Shown in pieces: positions 49,215-59,683 of a stretch of DNA of 64,000 nt (position 1 is its first letter; every line of letters starts with the position of its first letter). Made by a program: the position numbers and the translations under genes. The stretch lies in assembly GCA_025267735.1 (NCBI GenBank), contig CM046301.1, forward strand, positions 15,436,190 through 15,500,189, written 5' to 3'. The notes below the pieces were generated by a model, which ran no database searches, was not told where the DNA came from, and worked only from the letters and a program-made list of their open reading frames with translations. The DNA comes from Mactra quadrangularis (Eukaryota > Mollusca > Bivalvia > Venerida > Mactridae).

Positions 49215-49391
49215 ACTTCTGTCAGAAACAGTCAACTGCCCTACATGATTAGAATCAATGGCAGGAAAGAGAATGACTGTATATTATTTCATGACCAAGC
49301 TCCACACAAGTATGTCCCACCCAGGAATTGAACCTACAGCCCCTTGATCAGTACACTAGTGTGCTGCCAACTGAGCTAGTCTGGCGGTTAT
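49215..49391 (-). mobile_element. tRNA-derived SINE, family II
   Basis: Minus-strand reading: CCAGACTAGCTCAGTTGGCA (A box) and GTAGGTTCAATTCCTGGG (B box) are both well kept, followed by GTGGAGCTTGGTCATGAAAT shared with 29213. The 3' part is truncated or diverged. Confidence 0.7.
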
Positions 49392-49869
49392 AAAGAAGGT
49401 TTTAATCTACATTAAGAGCAGTTCCTGTATAATAACATAGAATATAGGTGACATCTTACATCTATGGACTTGAATATCCTCACTATAGCTAATCCATAAG
49501 ATTGTAAATGTTCCTTTCGATCATAAAGAGTTACATATTTTATGCATCAGAGACATGATAACATGATATACGATCTTATATAAGAAATACTAGCATTCTT
49601 ACATTTGTTGATATGTCAACACTGGCAGATAATACATGGTGATATGTGTTCTATAATGACATTTAGAGATTATTAAGAGAATTAGACAACTCAGAGGCTT
49701 ATCTATTAGTGAAAATCTGTTGCTAATACGAAAATCAGTGAAAAATGTTGATGTAAACAAGGTCCAATTAAAAAACAGTTCATAATATGAGCCCCAGAGC
49801 AAGACTGTCACATAACATATAGCCCAGTAGAGAATTATTGATAATTATAAGTATGAGACCCTTTGATCA

Positions 49870-51030
49870 ACTGTTGATAAGAGGCCCAGTGAAAACTGTT
49901 GATAGTATGAAGCCCAGTGAAAAACTGTTGATAATATGAAGTCCAGTGATAAACTGTTGATAATATGAAGCCCAGTGATAAACTGTTGATAATATGAAGC
50001 CCAGTGATAAACTGTTGATAATATGAAGCCCAGTGATAAACTGTAGATAATATGAAGCCCAGTGAAAAATGTTGATAATATGAAGCCCAGTGAAAAACTG
50101 TTGATAATATGAAGCCCAGTGAAAAACTGTTGATAATATGAAGCCCAGTGGACAACTGTTGTTAATATGAAGCCCAGTAATAAACTGTTGTTAATATGAA
50201 GCCCAGTAATAAACTGTTGATAATATGAAGCCCAGTGATAAACTGTTGATAATATGAAGCCCAGTGATAAACTGTTGATAATATGAAGCCCAGTGATAAA
50301 TTGTTGATAATATGAAGCCCAGTGATAAACTGTAGATAATATGAAGCCCAGTGGACAACTGTTGTTAATATGAAGCCCAGTGATAAACTGTTGATAATAT
50401 GAAGCCCAGTGATAAACTGTTGATAATATGAAGCCCAGTGATAAACTGTTGATAATATGAAGCCCAGTGTAAAAATGTTGATAATAGGAAGCCCAGAGAA
50501 AAACTGTTGATTATATGCAGCCCGGTGTAAAAATGTTGATAATAAGAAGCCCAGTGAAAAACTGTTGATAATATGAAGCCCAGTGATAAACTGTTGATAA
50601 TATGCAGCCCGGTGTAAAAATGTTGATAATAAGAAGCCCAGTGTAAAAATGTTGATAATAGGAAGCCCAGTGAAAAACTGTAGATAATATGAAGCCCAGT
50701 GAAAAACTGTTGATAATATGCAGCCCGGTGTAAAAATGTTGATAATAAGAAGCCCAGTGTAAAAATGTTGATAATAGGAAGCCCAGTGATAAACTGTTGA
50801 TAATATGCAGCCCGGTGTAAAAATGTTGATAATAAGAAGCCCAGTGTAAAAATGTTGATAATAGGAAGCCCAGTGAAAAACTGTTGATAATATGAAGCCC
50901 ATTGAAAAACTGTAGATAATATGAAGCCCAGTGATAAACTGTTGATAATATGAAGCCCAGTGATAAAATGTTGATAATAAGAAGCCCAGTGAAAAACTGT
51001 TGATAATATGAAGCCCAATGAAAAACTGTC
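49870..51030. repeat. 29-bp minisatellite array, about 40 units
   Basis: The unit is built on GATAATATGAAGCCCAGTG followed by ATAAACTGTT or a variant. The period is 29 bp throughout. Units with GCAGCCCGGTG recur at 50517, 50604, 50720 and 50807, spaced 87 or 116 bp, that is 3 or 4 units, so a higher-order repeat has formed in the middle. Because 29 is not a multiple of three and the minus-strand unit lacks stops, all three minus frames stay open for 500-750 bp; those long ORFs are artefacts. Decayed units continue upstream to about 49770. Confidence 0.95.
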
Positions 51031-51149
51031 AATAAGCATCAGCAATCTACATAATCTGAGAAATTTACTTATCAAAAGACTCTTAATAGGACCACAACTG
51101 CAGATACCGTATAGCATTGTATTTATAAATGTGTATTATATCTTTTCCT

Positions 51150-51217
51150 CTTGCTGTACAAGATGACCCAAGTTGAAAAATAAAAGATTTGTTCTGTTAT
51201 GTTCTGTTCTGCTCTGC
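51150..51217 (+). repeat. LINE-like 3' end with (TTCTG)n tail
   Basis: AAAAATAAAAGATTTGTTCTG is followed by pentanucleotide repeats. The same arrangement occurs at 57366-57397 (AAATAAATGATGTTCTGTTC). Probably the end of a truncated non-LTR element. Confidence 0.45.
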
Positions 51218-51862
51218 AACAGGAATCCCTACAATAACTTAGATCACGCTACCAAGTGCACTTACATCATCTAAACAGTTCAATAAAATAAGCACTCAAA
51301 AAGAGAATTTACAGTTATTAGCTGCACTTGATTATCCATACTGCTGAAACCTACAAATAGACCAGAGTTTTCCCACGGTTTTTGATTGCACTGAGAAAAT
51401 AGACAGAGAGAGAGAGAGAGCAAGCATCTATCTTTATCACTTCATAAACATAAGATGCCATTGAATGCATCAATAACAAGATTAGCAAACAAAATTGCAT
51501 TCCTGATACAAGTTTTTATCATTAGCATTCCAGTGAGCTAGTACTCAATCAAATAACTCATTTACACCAACATAACACACACTTTAAAACTAATTGATCA
51601 AACCACATACCAATGTTATTAAAGAAGCTATAAAAATGTTTCCTGACAATTAATTGTCAATTTGAATCAACATAGTTTCCCCCCTCCCATCCCCCAATTT
51701 TTATGTCAGAAAGTTTGTCCAGGAATTTCAACATTTCTTAATTAAGCTGTAAAACTTAGCCCTTGCAAATAACATCATTGAAATCACCAATAGGTTTTCA
51801 AAAAACTATTTAAGCCATTCATGAACAGTTCACTGTACTAGTCCTTAAAGGGACCTCAAATA

Positions 51863-52048
51863 AAACTCAGTAAATTTACTCTTTTTATTGTTAATATTTC
51901 GCCTAAAAGGCTTTGTCAAAGTATTTAAAACTCTTTTACTAAAATTGAAAATTTCAATGTGAAAAAATGTAGTAAAAGTGTTTTAAAAACTTTGACAAAG
52001 CCTTTTAGGCGAAATATTAACAATAAAAAGAGTAAATTTACTGAGTTT
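51863..52048. repeat. 186-bp near-perfect palindrome
   Basis: The left arm runs AAACTCAGTAAATTTACTC through ATATTTCGCCTAAAAGG and TTTGTCAAAG; the right arm is its inverse, with only scattered mismatches over about 80 bp and a short A/T-rich centre near 51955. Read toward the outside, each arm contains TTTGACAAAGCCTTTTAGGC followed by GAAA, which resembles a hammerhead ribozyme core with two mutated core bases. Such cores are known from Penelope-like elements and retrozymes. It could be two copies inserted head to head or a foldback copy. Confidence 0.8.
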
Positions 52049-52084
52049 CATTCATGAAAAGTTTATTGTTTTGTTCTTACAGGG

Positions 52085-52315
52085 TTTTACCCATGTCATC
52101 ACATATAAATGTCATTTAATGGCAGCCAACATACTTTTACCTAGCTTTCCAGGAATCATGTCTATAACTTGCTTTCCTTTCCACAAGGCAGACAACTCCT
52201 TAATACACTACATTAATTGAGAAAAAAGGTTTTCATCGTCAAATTTTGAAGGAAAAGTATGTCAGTCTCAGGTTGGATTTGAACCTGTATCCCCTTTGGG
52301 AAACTAAATTCCAAA
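52085..52315 (-). mobile_element. tRNA-derived SINE, family I, worn
   Basis: Minus-strand B box AGGTTCAAATCC and the inverse of TCGTCAAATTTTGAAGG and TCCACAAGGC are present. The A box end is missing. Confidence 0.55.
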
Positions 52316-52479
52316 TAAAAGCATTTCCTGACATTAATTGTCAATTTGAATTAAGTTACTTTGTGCCCTATTTTTTCAGCAAGAAGGCTGTCAAGAACAA
52401 TTAAGCTGTAAAACCCAGCCAACATAAAATAGCATTCATGAGATCATGAGCTATACAAGCCAATTACGAACATTTTTTT

Positions 52480-52590
52480 TTATTGTGTTTACTGCTACCT
52501 AGCTTTTCTGGACCCATGTCTATATCCATTACTGACAAACCCTTCCACAAGGTCAGCAAATGTTTGGGTTTCAACCCAGGACCTCTCTAT
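52480..52590 (-). mobile_element. SINE family I fragment
   Basis: GCTTTTCTGGACCCATGTCT and CCCTTCCACAAGG match the 3' half of the family, inverted. A B-box-like GGGTTGAAACCC follows. Confidence 0.45.
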
Positions 52591-52954
52591 CTCTAAGTGC
52601 ACGTCCAACAGTGGACTACTGATTTACCAGTTTATACTATAGTCTATACAGACAACACAATCTATAACGATTGGACCTATCTTGACAATCCCTAAGACAA
52701 ATGAATTTATTTTCATAGGAAACTTTTATAGAAAATGTCTAATTTTCTGTGACAAACTTCTAGTTATAACATCTTATATGACATAAGATTGACTTTTTAT
52801 ATTAGAGACTTAAGGTTTATTACAAGCTAGACGTGACATTACATATAAGAGTAAGATATCGACAAAATTGTTACCAAGGACAATTCCTTGAACAAAATTT
52901 ACCATATTATCAGAGATCCATCAGGAAATATGGATTTATCAAAATGTGTAGCCT

Positions 52955-53015
52955 CTTTAAATAAAGTCTTTATTATCATTATTATATTTATTATTATTAT
53001 TATCATTATTATTAG
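52955..53015 (+). repeat. LINE-like 3' end with (ATT)n tail
   Basis: CTTTAAATAAAGTCTTTATT leads into ATT/ATC triplets for about 45 bp. The lead block matches those at 37455 and 61335. Confidence 0.55.
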
Positions 53016-53186
53016 ATAATTATCATTTTCTGTCCAGGAGTATTTACTACCATGTTGGCCTCTAATGAAATCATTTTTGTGGCCAATATTAATCATATTT
53101 GCCAAAGATTCATACAAGTAAAAGTATTCCCCATTTAAGGACTCCTAAAATACCTTTCTGGTGAGAGGAACGTGCATGCATGAAAA

Positions 53187-53318
53187 ATAAGTGTACCAAA
53201 TCCAGCCGCATTCATTCAAAGCGTTGGGTTACATCTTTGAAGAGCGGGGGTGGGTGACAAAATGCATGGCACCCAATTCACCTTTTCCAGGGAACATTTC
53301 TTCAATAGAGTAAAAACA
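53187..53318 (+). repeat. Direct repeat, left copy (about 130 bp)
   Basis: ATAAGTGTACCAAATCC to CAATAGAGTAAAA, ending where the family A element begins. It differs from the right copy (53581-53716) by a few substitutions and one 4-bp indel. Confidence 0.85.
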
Positions 53319-53580
53319 ACAAGTAAATCTGTGAGCTAATGCTCACTAGTGATACCCCCACCAAAATCTAAAAATATGCGACAAACAGGAAGTAGATGAG
53401 CAAGGAGCATGAAATCGCTTTACACCACATGGGACTATGGGTTGAAGCAATATGCAAAGTATTAGGCTGCTGCATGTTATAGTTGCTGAGAAAACTGCGA
53501 CGGAAATTTTGTAACGGACGGGTGGATGCACGGACCAGAGTAAAACAGTATACCCCCCTCTTCTTCGAAGCGGGGGTATA
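53319..53580 (+). mobile_element. Cassette element family A, copy 4
   Basis: It begins ACAAGTAAATCTGTGAGC, with left hairpin GTGAGC / GCTCAC, and ends GAAGCGGGGGTATA. The internal GGACGG run is shortened. It is bounded on both sides, to the base, by direct repeats of about 130 bp. Confidence 0.8.
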
Positions 53581-53716
53581 ATAAGTGTACCAAATCCTGC
53601 CGCATTCATTCAAAGTGTTGGGTTACATCTTTGAAGAGCGGGGGTGGGTGACAAAATGCATGGCACCCAATTCACTTTTTCCAGGGAGCTGAACATTTCT
53701 TCAATAGAGTAAAATC
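53581..53716 (+). repeat. Direct repeat, right copy (about 130 bp)
   Basis: It begins immediately after the family A element with ATAAGTGTACCAAATCC and runs to CAATAGAGTAAAA. Identity to the left copy is about 95 percent by eye. Confidence 0.85.
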
Positions 53717-53732
53717 AATAATAACAAAAATT

Positions 53733-53835
53733 TAATCATCAAATTTTCATGGAAAGGTATAACAACTATTACCTGCCTCAGTCAGCAATAAAACCCCTAA
53801 ACACTTGAGTTCAAAAACCCTACAATCAACAACTA
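53733..53835 (-). mobile_element. SINE family I fragment
   Basis: TCAAATTTTCATGGAAAGG and GCTATAGACC match the inverted family body and head, with poor conservation between. Confidence 0.4.
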
Positions 53836-54393
53836 TGCTATAGACCAACCACAGCCAAACCCTGCTTATAAGCTATGTAAAACAGCCCATGCGTTATAAG
53901 CAATGCAATGTATGATAAAAATGTAGGCAAGAAAAATTTTATGAGTTGTAGTTTAAATGTTAAATAATTAAGTGATGAAATATATTATCTTCTATCAAAC
54001 ATGTAAACTTGTATATATCATTATATAAGATGAAAACAACATGGCAACATTCTGTTTATCACTGATAACATTAAGTTCCTATCATAACATCATGTAGGAA
54101 AGGTTTTTTCCTTCTGATACTTGGATGAAATTTTTTATACTGTAAATATATACATGCATTTCTTTAAAGCTTTAAAATAAAAAGAGGCATTATTTGGTGA
54201 AAATATTCTATGAAAATATTAAATATTTATTCCATTTTGAAATTATATTTTCACCAGGGATGTGGAATTCCTATGCCCAAATTGCCCAACTTGTACAATT
54301 CTTATTTATGTCTGCTTTATTGTTAGCTGTCAATTTACTAACATAGCAATTAACTTAATAAATAGATGTCATATTCAACTGTAAACTATTTTA

Positions 54394-55559
54394 AGCCCCA
54401 GACACATTAGAGCTTACGACCACTTAAGACCAGTTGATGATCACCAGTGACCTCTGGTCGCGAAGAATCTTTAAAAAGTCTTACGACGGTCATCGGTGAT
54501 CTTCGACAGTCGCAGGTTATCTTATTTAGGTCTCACGACCAATTTCAGTCGCAGAGGTTTTTGAGCTTGCACAAAAACCTCCTTGCGATCAAACAGGTCG
54601 CTAGTGATCTTATAAGGTCTTAGGCTGTCGCACGATTGTCGTTCGAAAGTCTGTAATAATCTTCAACTGGTCGGCGCCGATGTCCTTGTCACTCGGTCGC
54701 AGGTAGTCTTTCCAAAGTCATAAGATCATCGCGCGATTAGTAGTGACTTGTCTTACGACCACCCACGATTACAAATGACAACTAGCGACTTCTCTACGAT
54801 TAATTGCAACCATCGTACGATCGTCAGAGACTAGTTAAAGATTTCCTGTGACAAGACACAGACCACGTGGTCTAACATTATATATAGCAGTCACTTTACG
54901 GTTCATTCCTCATACGCACTTTTTCTTTCGTTTGAGTAACACCGTCATGCCACCCAAAAAGTCTCAAAGTGTAAAGGAAAAGTCCAGAAAAGGACCAAAA
55001 ACGACTCTGACTCTGAGGGTGAAACTGAAGAGCTAGTTGTAACCCAGCATGAAAATGCATCGCCTCAAGACGTCCCTGATGCTCAGCCTATTCGGCAGAT
55101 CCAGGAGCTGGTATTTCAGGACGCCGAGGACGGTGACGGTGAAGATGATGGCGATTTACCACCCAAGGCCAAGCGTTATACCTCCAATCCATCAGTTTTT
55201 TTCGGACTTTTGTTAATGGCAAAACTGTCGTGCAACAATCTTAAGACAGTCTTTACAAATTGTCACTAGTCACTGATAGTCTTGAGTAGTCTTTAGTAAT
55301 CGTGCGATGGTCGTACGACAAGTTGTAGGTGATCGCATGACAGGTCACGGGTAGTCGTAAGTAATCCCAGACAATCTTGAGACAATCATACGTTTTCTGA
55401 TGACCTGTCGTACGATTGTCAATGACTGGTCGTACGATAATCGCGGTAGTAAATTTTTCTGCGCAAAGAGGGTTTGGTCGCAGACAATCGCCGATGATTG
55501 TCGGTTTTACGCGTCGCCGGTGGTTGCAAGTAATCATGAGCTCCAGTGTGACTGGTGTC
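54394..55559. mobile_element. PIF/Harbinger-like element, 1166 bp
   Basis: The left end AGCCCCAGACACATTAGAGC and inverted right end GACACCAGTCACACTGGAGC are similar, with TTA on each side (54391-54393 and 55560-55562), the 3-bp target typical of Harbinger. The interior is unusually CpG-rich for the window and filled with variants of GTCGTACGAC, CTTACGACC and GATCGTGCGA in both orientations. A broken ORF lies at 54947-55269. No transposase domain remains. The superfamily assignment is tentative. Confidence 0.6.
54947..55269 (+). pseudogene. Frameshifted N-terminal ORF remnant in Harbinger-like element
   Basis: An ATG opens MPPKKSQSVKEKSRKGPK, and after an AAAAA run near 54998-55001 the continuation is in another frame: KNDSDSEGETEELVVTQHEN and onward to QIQELVFQDAEDGDGEDDGD, then LPPKAKRYTSNPSVFFG, closing at TAG. 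Joined by a one-base shift it would be a basic start followed by a long acidic segment, as in DNA-binding or accessory proteins of such transposons. The first frame by itself stops at 55034-55036. No known domain is recognised. It is probably the first exon of a deleted gene. Confidence 0.55.
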
Positions 55560-56024
55560 TTACTAACAATCATTTATGTATATAGTTACTAAAAGTATAT
55601 ATTTTATATCAAAGTTCTAAATAATTTTTTTAGTATTAAAGTTATTTGTCCATTGTTATTTTCTGGTCACAAATCATTAGTAACTTGAGCTTAGAGCTGT
55701 GGAAAAATGGCTGATATCAATAGGGTGGCATTAATTCAATTAAGAAGGTAACAAACTAAGAGAAAATAAATTGTACATGCCAACAAAATGAGTCAGTAGC
55801 ATTAACCTTGACTGACAGATGCTAGTCAGTCTAAAACAACAGGTATCATCTGTACCCTAATTTAATAGACATTTTTAAATACCTGGCCAAACAAATGTCA
55901 GAACACCTGCTAATTATAAAAAAGCCTAAATACATTCACCTGATATCTCTATTTACAACAAATTAAGCTAATTAGAATTCCAAAACAGAGTATATGTACA
56001 TGAATTTATACTACAAATACATAA

Positions 56025-56583
56025 ACAAGAGGGTCCCGAAGAACCTGAACTGCTCACCTGAAAATTAGATTCCCCAGATACTTCAGGACCATAATTTTAA
56101 CAGTCTTAATTTGTACAGAACCATATGATGAGGATACATACAAAGTATGAAAACTCTAGGCCATACTGTTATAGAGACTAAGATTATTTAACACTTCTTT
56201 TTCCATCTCTATGTAAAACTTGTGACCCCCAGAGTGGGGCCAAATTTGACCCCTGAGGGATTAATTTGAAACTCTTTGTAAAAACCCTAAGGTGAAATAC
56301 CAAATATGAAAGGTCTCACTGTTTTTAGGAGAAGACAAATTTTTAACATTTTCTTATTTGAATCTGTTGACCTCTAGGGTAGGGTCAGTATTGACCCAAG
56401 GAGCATTATTTTTTTACTTTTTGTAAAACGCCTTCAGGTGACACTACATCACAAAATTTGGTAACTAGTGCTTATGGTTGACAAGAAGATTTTAAAGAAT
56501 TTGTTGATGACAGATGGACACACACACTTACTCACACCAAGGACACCAGACAGACCCCCAAACAAAAGCTCACCATGAGCTAA
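56025..56583 (+). mobile_element. Cassette element family D, long copy
   Basis: It starts ACAAGAGGGTCCCGAAGAAC, has GCTCACCTGA near 56053, internal blocks TTGACCCCTGAGG and GGTGACACTACATCACAAAA, and ends with a hairpin GCTCACCATGAGC and TAA. Non-coding. It ends 107 bp from the host exon at 56691. Confidence 0.65.
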
Positions 56584-56690
56584 AAATACAAAATATTGTT
56601 TATTTTGACTATAGTTTCACCAAACATGGCTTCGCCAGGAATTATATATTGATTCAAAACATTAAACTATACACCAACTAAATCACTAAC

Positions 56691-56914
56691 CTCCATGCCA
56701 AGAGAGTTCTTTATACGTCCAGCTTGTTGTCGAAATTTCTGCAATGAGGATTCTAGAGCTTCATACTTCTTCTTCCATTCAGTGTCCTTGTCTTTAGTGC
56801 TATCCATTATGACATCTGACAGTTGTTACACACACTGAATATTTCTCTGTCAGTTTGAAGGTTGTCTCTTACAGCACACCATACTTGTAACTAGAAACAA
56901 TTTCATTTCCTCAT
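56691..56914 (-). CDS. First coding exon of an unidentified coiled-coil protein
   Basis: On the minus strand a CTTATTTCAG acceptor at 56915 opens an exon with about 107 bases of 5' UTR, then an ATG (56807) and 39 codons (56691-56807) that begin MDSTKDKDTEWKKKYEALES and end RIKNSLGME at the donor GTTAGT, phase 0. The UTR starts with a three-codon upstream ORF (ATGAGGAAATGA). The protein is charged with heptad-like spacing, so a coiled coil is likely. The next exon in phase and composition is 9700-9762, implying a 46.9-kb intron filled with the repeats listed here. No family is recognised and no signal peptide is seen. Acceptor, donor, phase and composition all agree, so I trust the exon more than the whole gene model. 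Confidence 0.6.
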
Positions 56915-57365
56915 CTGAAATAAGATTACAATAGCTTTAAATCAAATAAAAAAGTTTTTGTTTCTTTCATATTCACATATTTACAGGTATCGGTATTTAA
57001 CCATTGTTTTAGCCTGCAATCATCACAAAAATAACCTGAACCCAACTGGAACTATTATCATGGGTAGAAGTTGAAAGTTTTGAAAGTACTGAAAACCTAC
57101 TTTCATAATACTGAAATAGACAAGATTTCATTTTCATTACATAGAGTTTCTATTCTCAAATACTGAAATCAGTTTTAAAGCTGAAAACTTTCACCCATGT
57201 ACAATCCATAAATGTGTGATCAAAACATAATTCAAGAGCAGTCCTACATATAGAGTAATATAATATTGATTCCATGAATGAATTACCCACAGAGAAATAA
57301 TGAAACACAGAACAAAGTAAACTAAGAAAACAAAATCACATGAATTTACCAAGCAAACTGTGACG

Positions 57366-57397
57366 AAATAAATGATGTTCTGTTCTGTTCTGTTCCC
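57366..57397 (+). repeat. (TTCTG)n tail of a LINE-like end
   Basis: AAATAAATGATG then three to four TTCTG units, as at 51190. Confidence 0.45.
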
Positions 57398-57848
57398 ACC
57401 AATTACAAGTATATTTAATGAGACAACTCAGATGGGCAAGTCCATTCATCCCAGAAAGCCTCCACAATATTTACAATGAAAATACATACAAAATGAAAAC
57501 AAATATATACATGAGTAATACTCATGATACACAAATACACATTCTGAGTAAAGCAGTACAAAATGAGTAATTATGAAGATACAAACATGCTGACCAGGTT
57601 AGAGAGATAAAACAAATGATAATATATGCCCTTCCTACAAACAAACACACAGAGTCAATATCATTCTAAGATTCCATGATAAATTAGAACTATCTCTCCC
57701 CCCCCCCCTCCCTTGCCACAAACAAGCTCACAGTCATGGCCTTAATTTTTCTCAAGCACTATCCTGATATATCATGTTATATGTATAGAAAACCTAACTA
57801 TATAAAAAATGATATTTTTTCACAAGCCTTATACAATTTTCTCTGTAA

Positions 57849-58033
57849 GGCCACAACAAGTTGATGTTCTACGGATTTTTCTAGAAAAAAATGGGGCGTG
57901 CGAAGAAGAAAAATATAGCGATTTGATCAAATTTTTATGAGCAAGCGAGGAAATAAAAATATATTTTTTGTAAAAACCATCAAAATTAAGGTGCGAGCAA
58001 ATCCATAGAACATATGATCAATTTGTTGTGGCC
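57849..58033. mobile_element. Short MITE, GGCCACAACAA ends
   Basis: The ends GGCCACAACAAGTTGATG and, inverted, GGCCACAACAAATTGATC are flanked by TAA (57846-57848 and 58034-58036). GTTCTACGGATTT and GTTCTATGGATTT extend the inverted similarity. 185 bp, non-coding. A 3-bp TAA target suits PIF/Harbinger. Confidence 0.7.
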
Positions 58034-58036
58034 TAA

Positions 58037-59683
58037 GTCCCATATTTTGCATTTTGCACTTGGGGGTTGACTGCACTCACCATCGCTCACTGTCATAGAT
58101 TCAAGTCTGAATTAAAACAAACAATATACATGCGACATCAAGTACAAAATACATGCATTTTATTAATCATCATGTAGATCATTCTAAATATACCATATAT
58201 TCTCAATTAAATGCTCCTAGAAGCTTTAGATTTTCCTAAGGGGGACATAATTTTAAGACTATCAGGAAATCGTGAAATCGCAAATGAAATTAGCAAGTAG
58301 GTCATTTTTTTTCCAAAAAATAGGGGATGGAGGACTTGACATTAATTTTTAAACTAGGTTCTCTAATTAGACAAGCAGCTATATGTTTTACTTGCCCATA
58401 CCAAGTGTTTTACTAGAAGTAACAAGTTGCCCAAACCTAATTAAAAGTCATCAAGGACTATAAGGACAACCTTTAGTGTGGAGCTCTGGGTTGGTTTCTA
58501 AGAAGAGGGGCGTTAAACAGAGAATTTAAGGTAATTTTCAAACAAGAAGAGATACCACATTATCTGTACCAAAGCTAGGATATCTATACCATATCTTATA
58601 ATAATAACATGCTATGTGCTAAACGAGCAATTAGACACCATTTATACAAACCAGAGCATAAAATATTACAGAACACAACACTTTATTGCATTCCTTAGAC
58701 TTTACCAGATTCCAATAAATAAAACCAGGCTCAGAAAAAAACATTCTCAAAAAAGCTGAACACCCAAGTAGGAGAGTTTGGAACAAAAAGGGAAAGTATT
58801 AATTAGAGTAATTTCCCTTGATGAGTCATGTATAATTTCTATTGTGTGATTGCAGACTTGTTGTTAAATAGGTGAATCAACAATAAGTACAAAATTTGAA
58901 ATGGTACATAAATTTTACATTGCAAGGGTGGGGGTTGGATGTAAGATCCAACCTTGAAATTTTGAATTTGGTACAAAATTTAAAATGGCACATAGTACAT
59001 TGTAAGAGTGGGACTTTGATGTCAGGACCAATAGAGATTTTCTAAGAATTTGCAAAAAAACAACAACATTGAAAGCAGTATTCAAAAAAATGTGTTTATA
59101 AATAGATATACTTGGATTTAATTCACGAACCCCACTCACATTTTTTTAATTCCACACATCCCCTCTACACAGTGCCAAATTTCTGCATGAATCTGATAAC
59201 GATCTTTCTAAATTTCTGTACTGTACCATAGGTTCAAAGGTAAATGTTATCATACATCAAATTAATTTGATGGTTTGTTCTTTAATGACCCGTTTAATGA
59301 CTGAGGTTAATAATACAGTGGTGCTCCAGATTATAGAGATATACAATTTAGCTGCACTAAATTCCTGAGGTTATAACAACCATGATCTATAGAATGTAAA
59401 CAAACTTTTGTTTTTGTCAAATTAGCTGCAGCCAATGACAGAGGAAAGATTAAAAATTGTGCATAATGTAAACTATTGCATTACTATATGCGAAAACGCC
59501 CATGTTAGTCTGCAAATTGTAATTGTTAATTCTGAACCCTCTGCCCATATTATTTTAACAAATGACCTAAAATATTGGTCAATTCAATTTTTGTAGGCTA
59601 GTTGGTTAAGACAATGACTGAAAAGGTTCAGCAATCTAAATACAAATTCTATGTAATGAAATGATGAGAAGGAACGCGTATAA
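58037..59683. other. Gene-free stretch
   Basis: AT-rich sequence, with no exon or repeat boundary that I can support. Confidence 0.4.

Noticed and set aside
49835..51117. Four long minus-strand ORFs of 106-250 codons with a repeating ASYYQQF/LGFILSTV pattern
   Set aside because: They are frame readings of the 29-bp tandem repeat. All three frames of one strand are open, which is expected from a stop-free unit whose length is not a multiple of three.
24634..53613. Similar minus-strand ORFs at 24634, 25001, 31538 and 53346 (shared FSATITCSS and VPCGVKRFHAP)
   Set aside because: They are translations of the four copies of cassette family A. Frames differ between copies and there is no start or domain in common.
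55253..55573. 106-codon minus-strand ORF and 61-codon plus-strand ORF
   Set aside because: Both fall in the right part of the Harbinger-like element, where GTCGTACGAC-type words give open frames on both strands.
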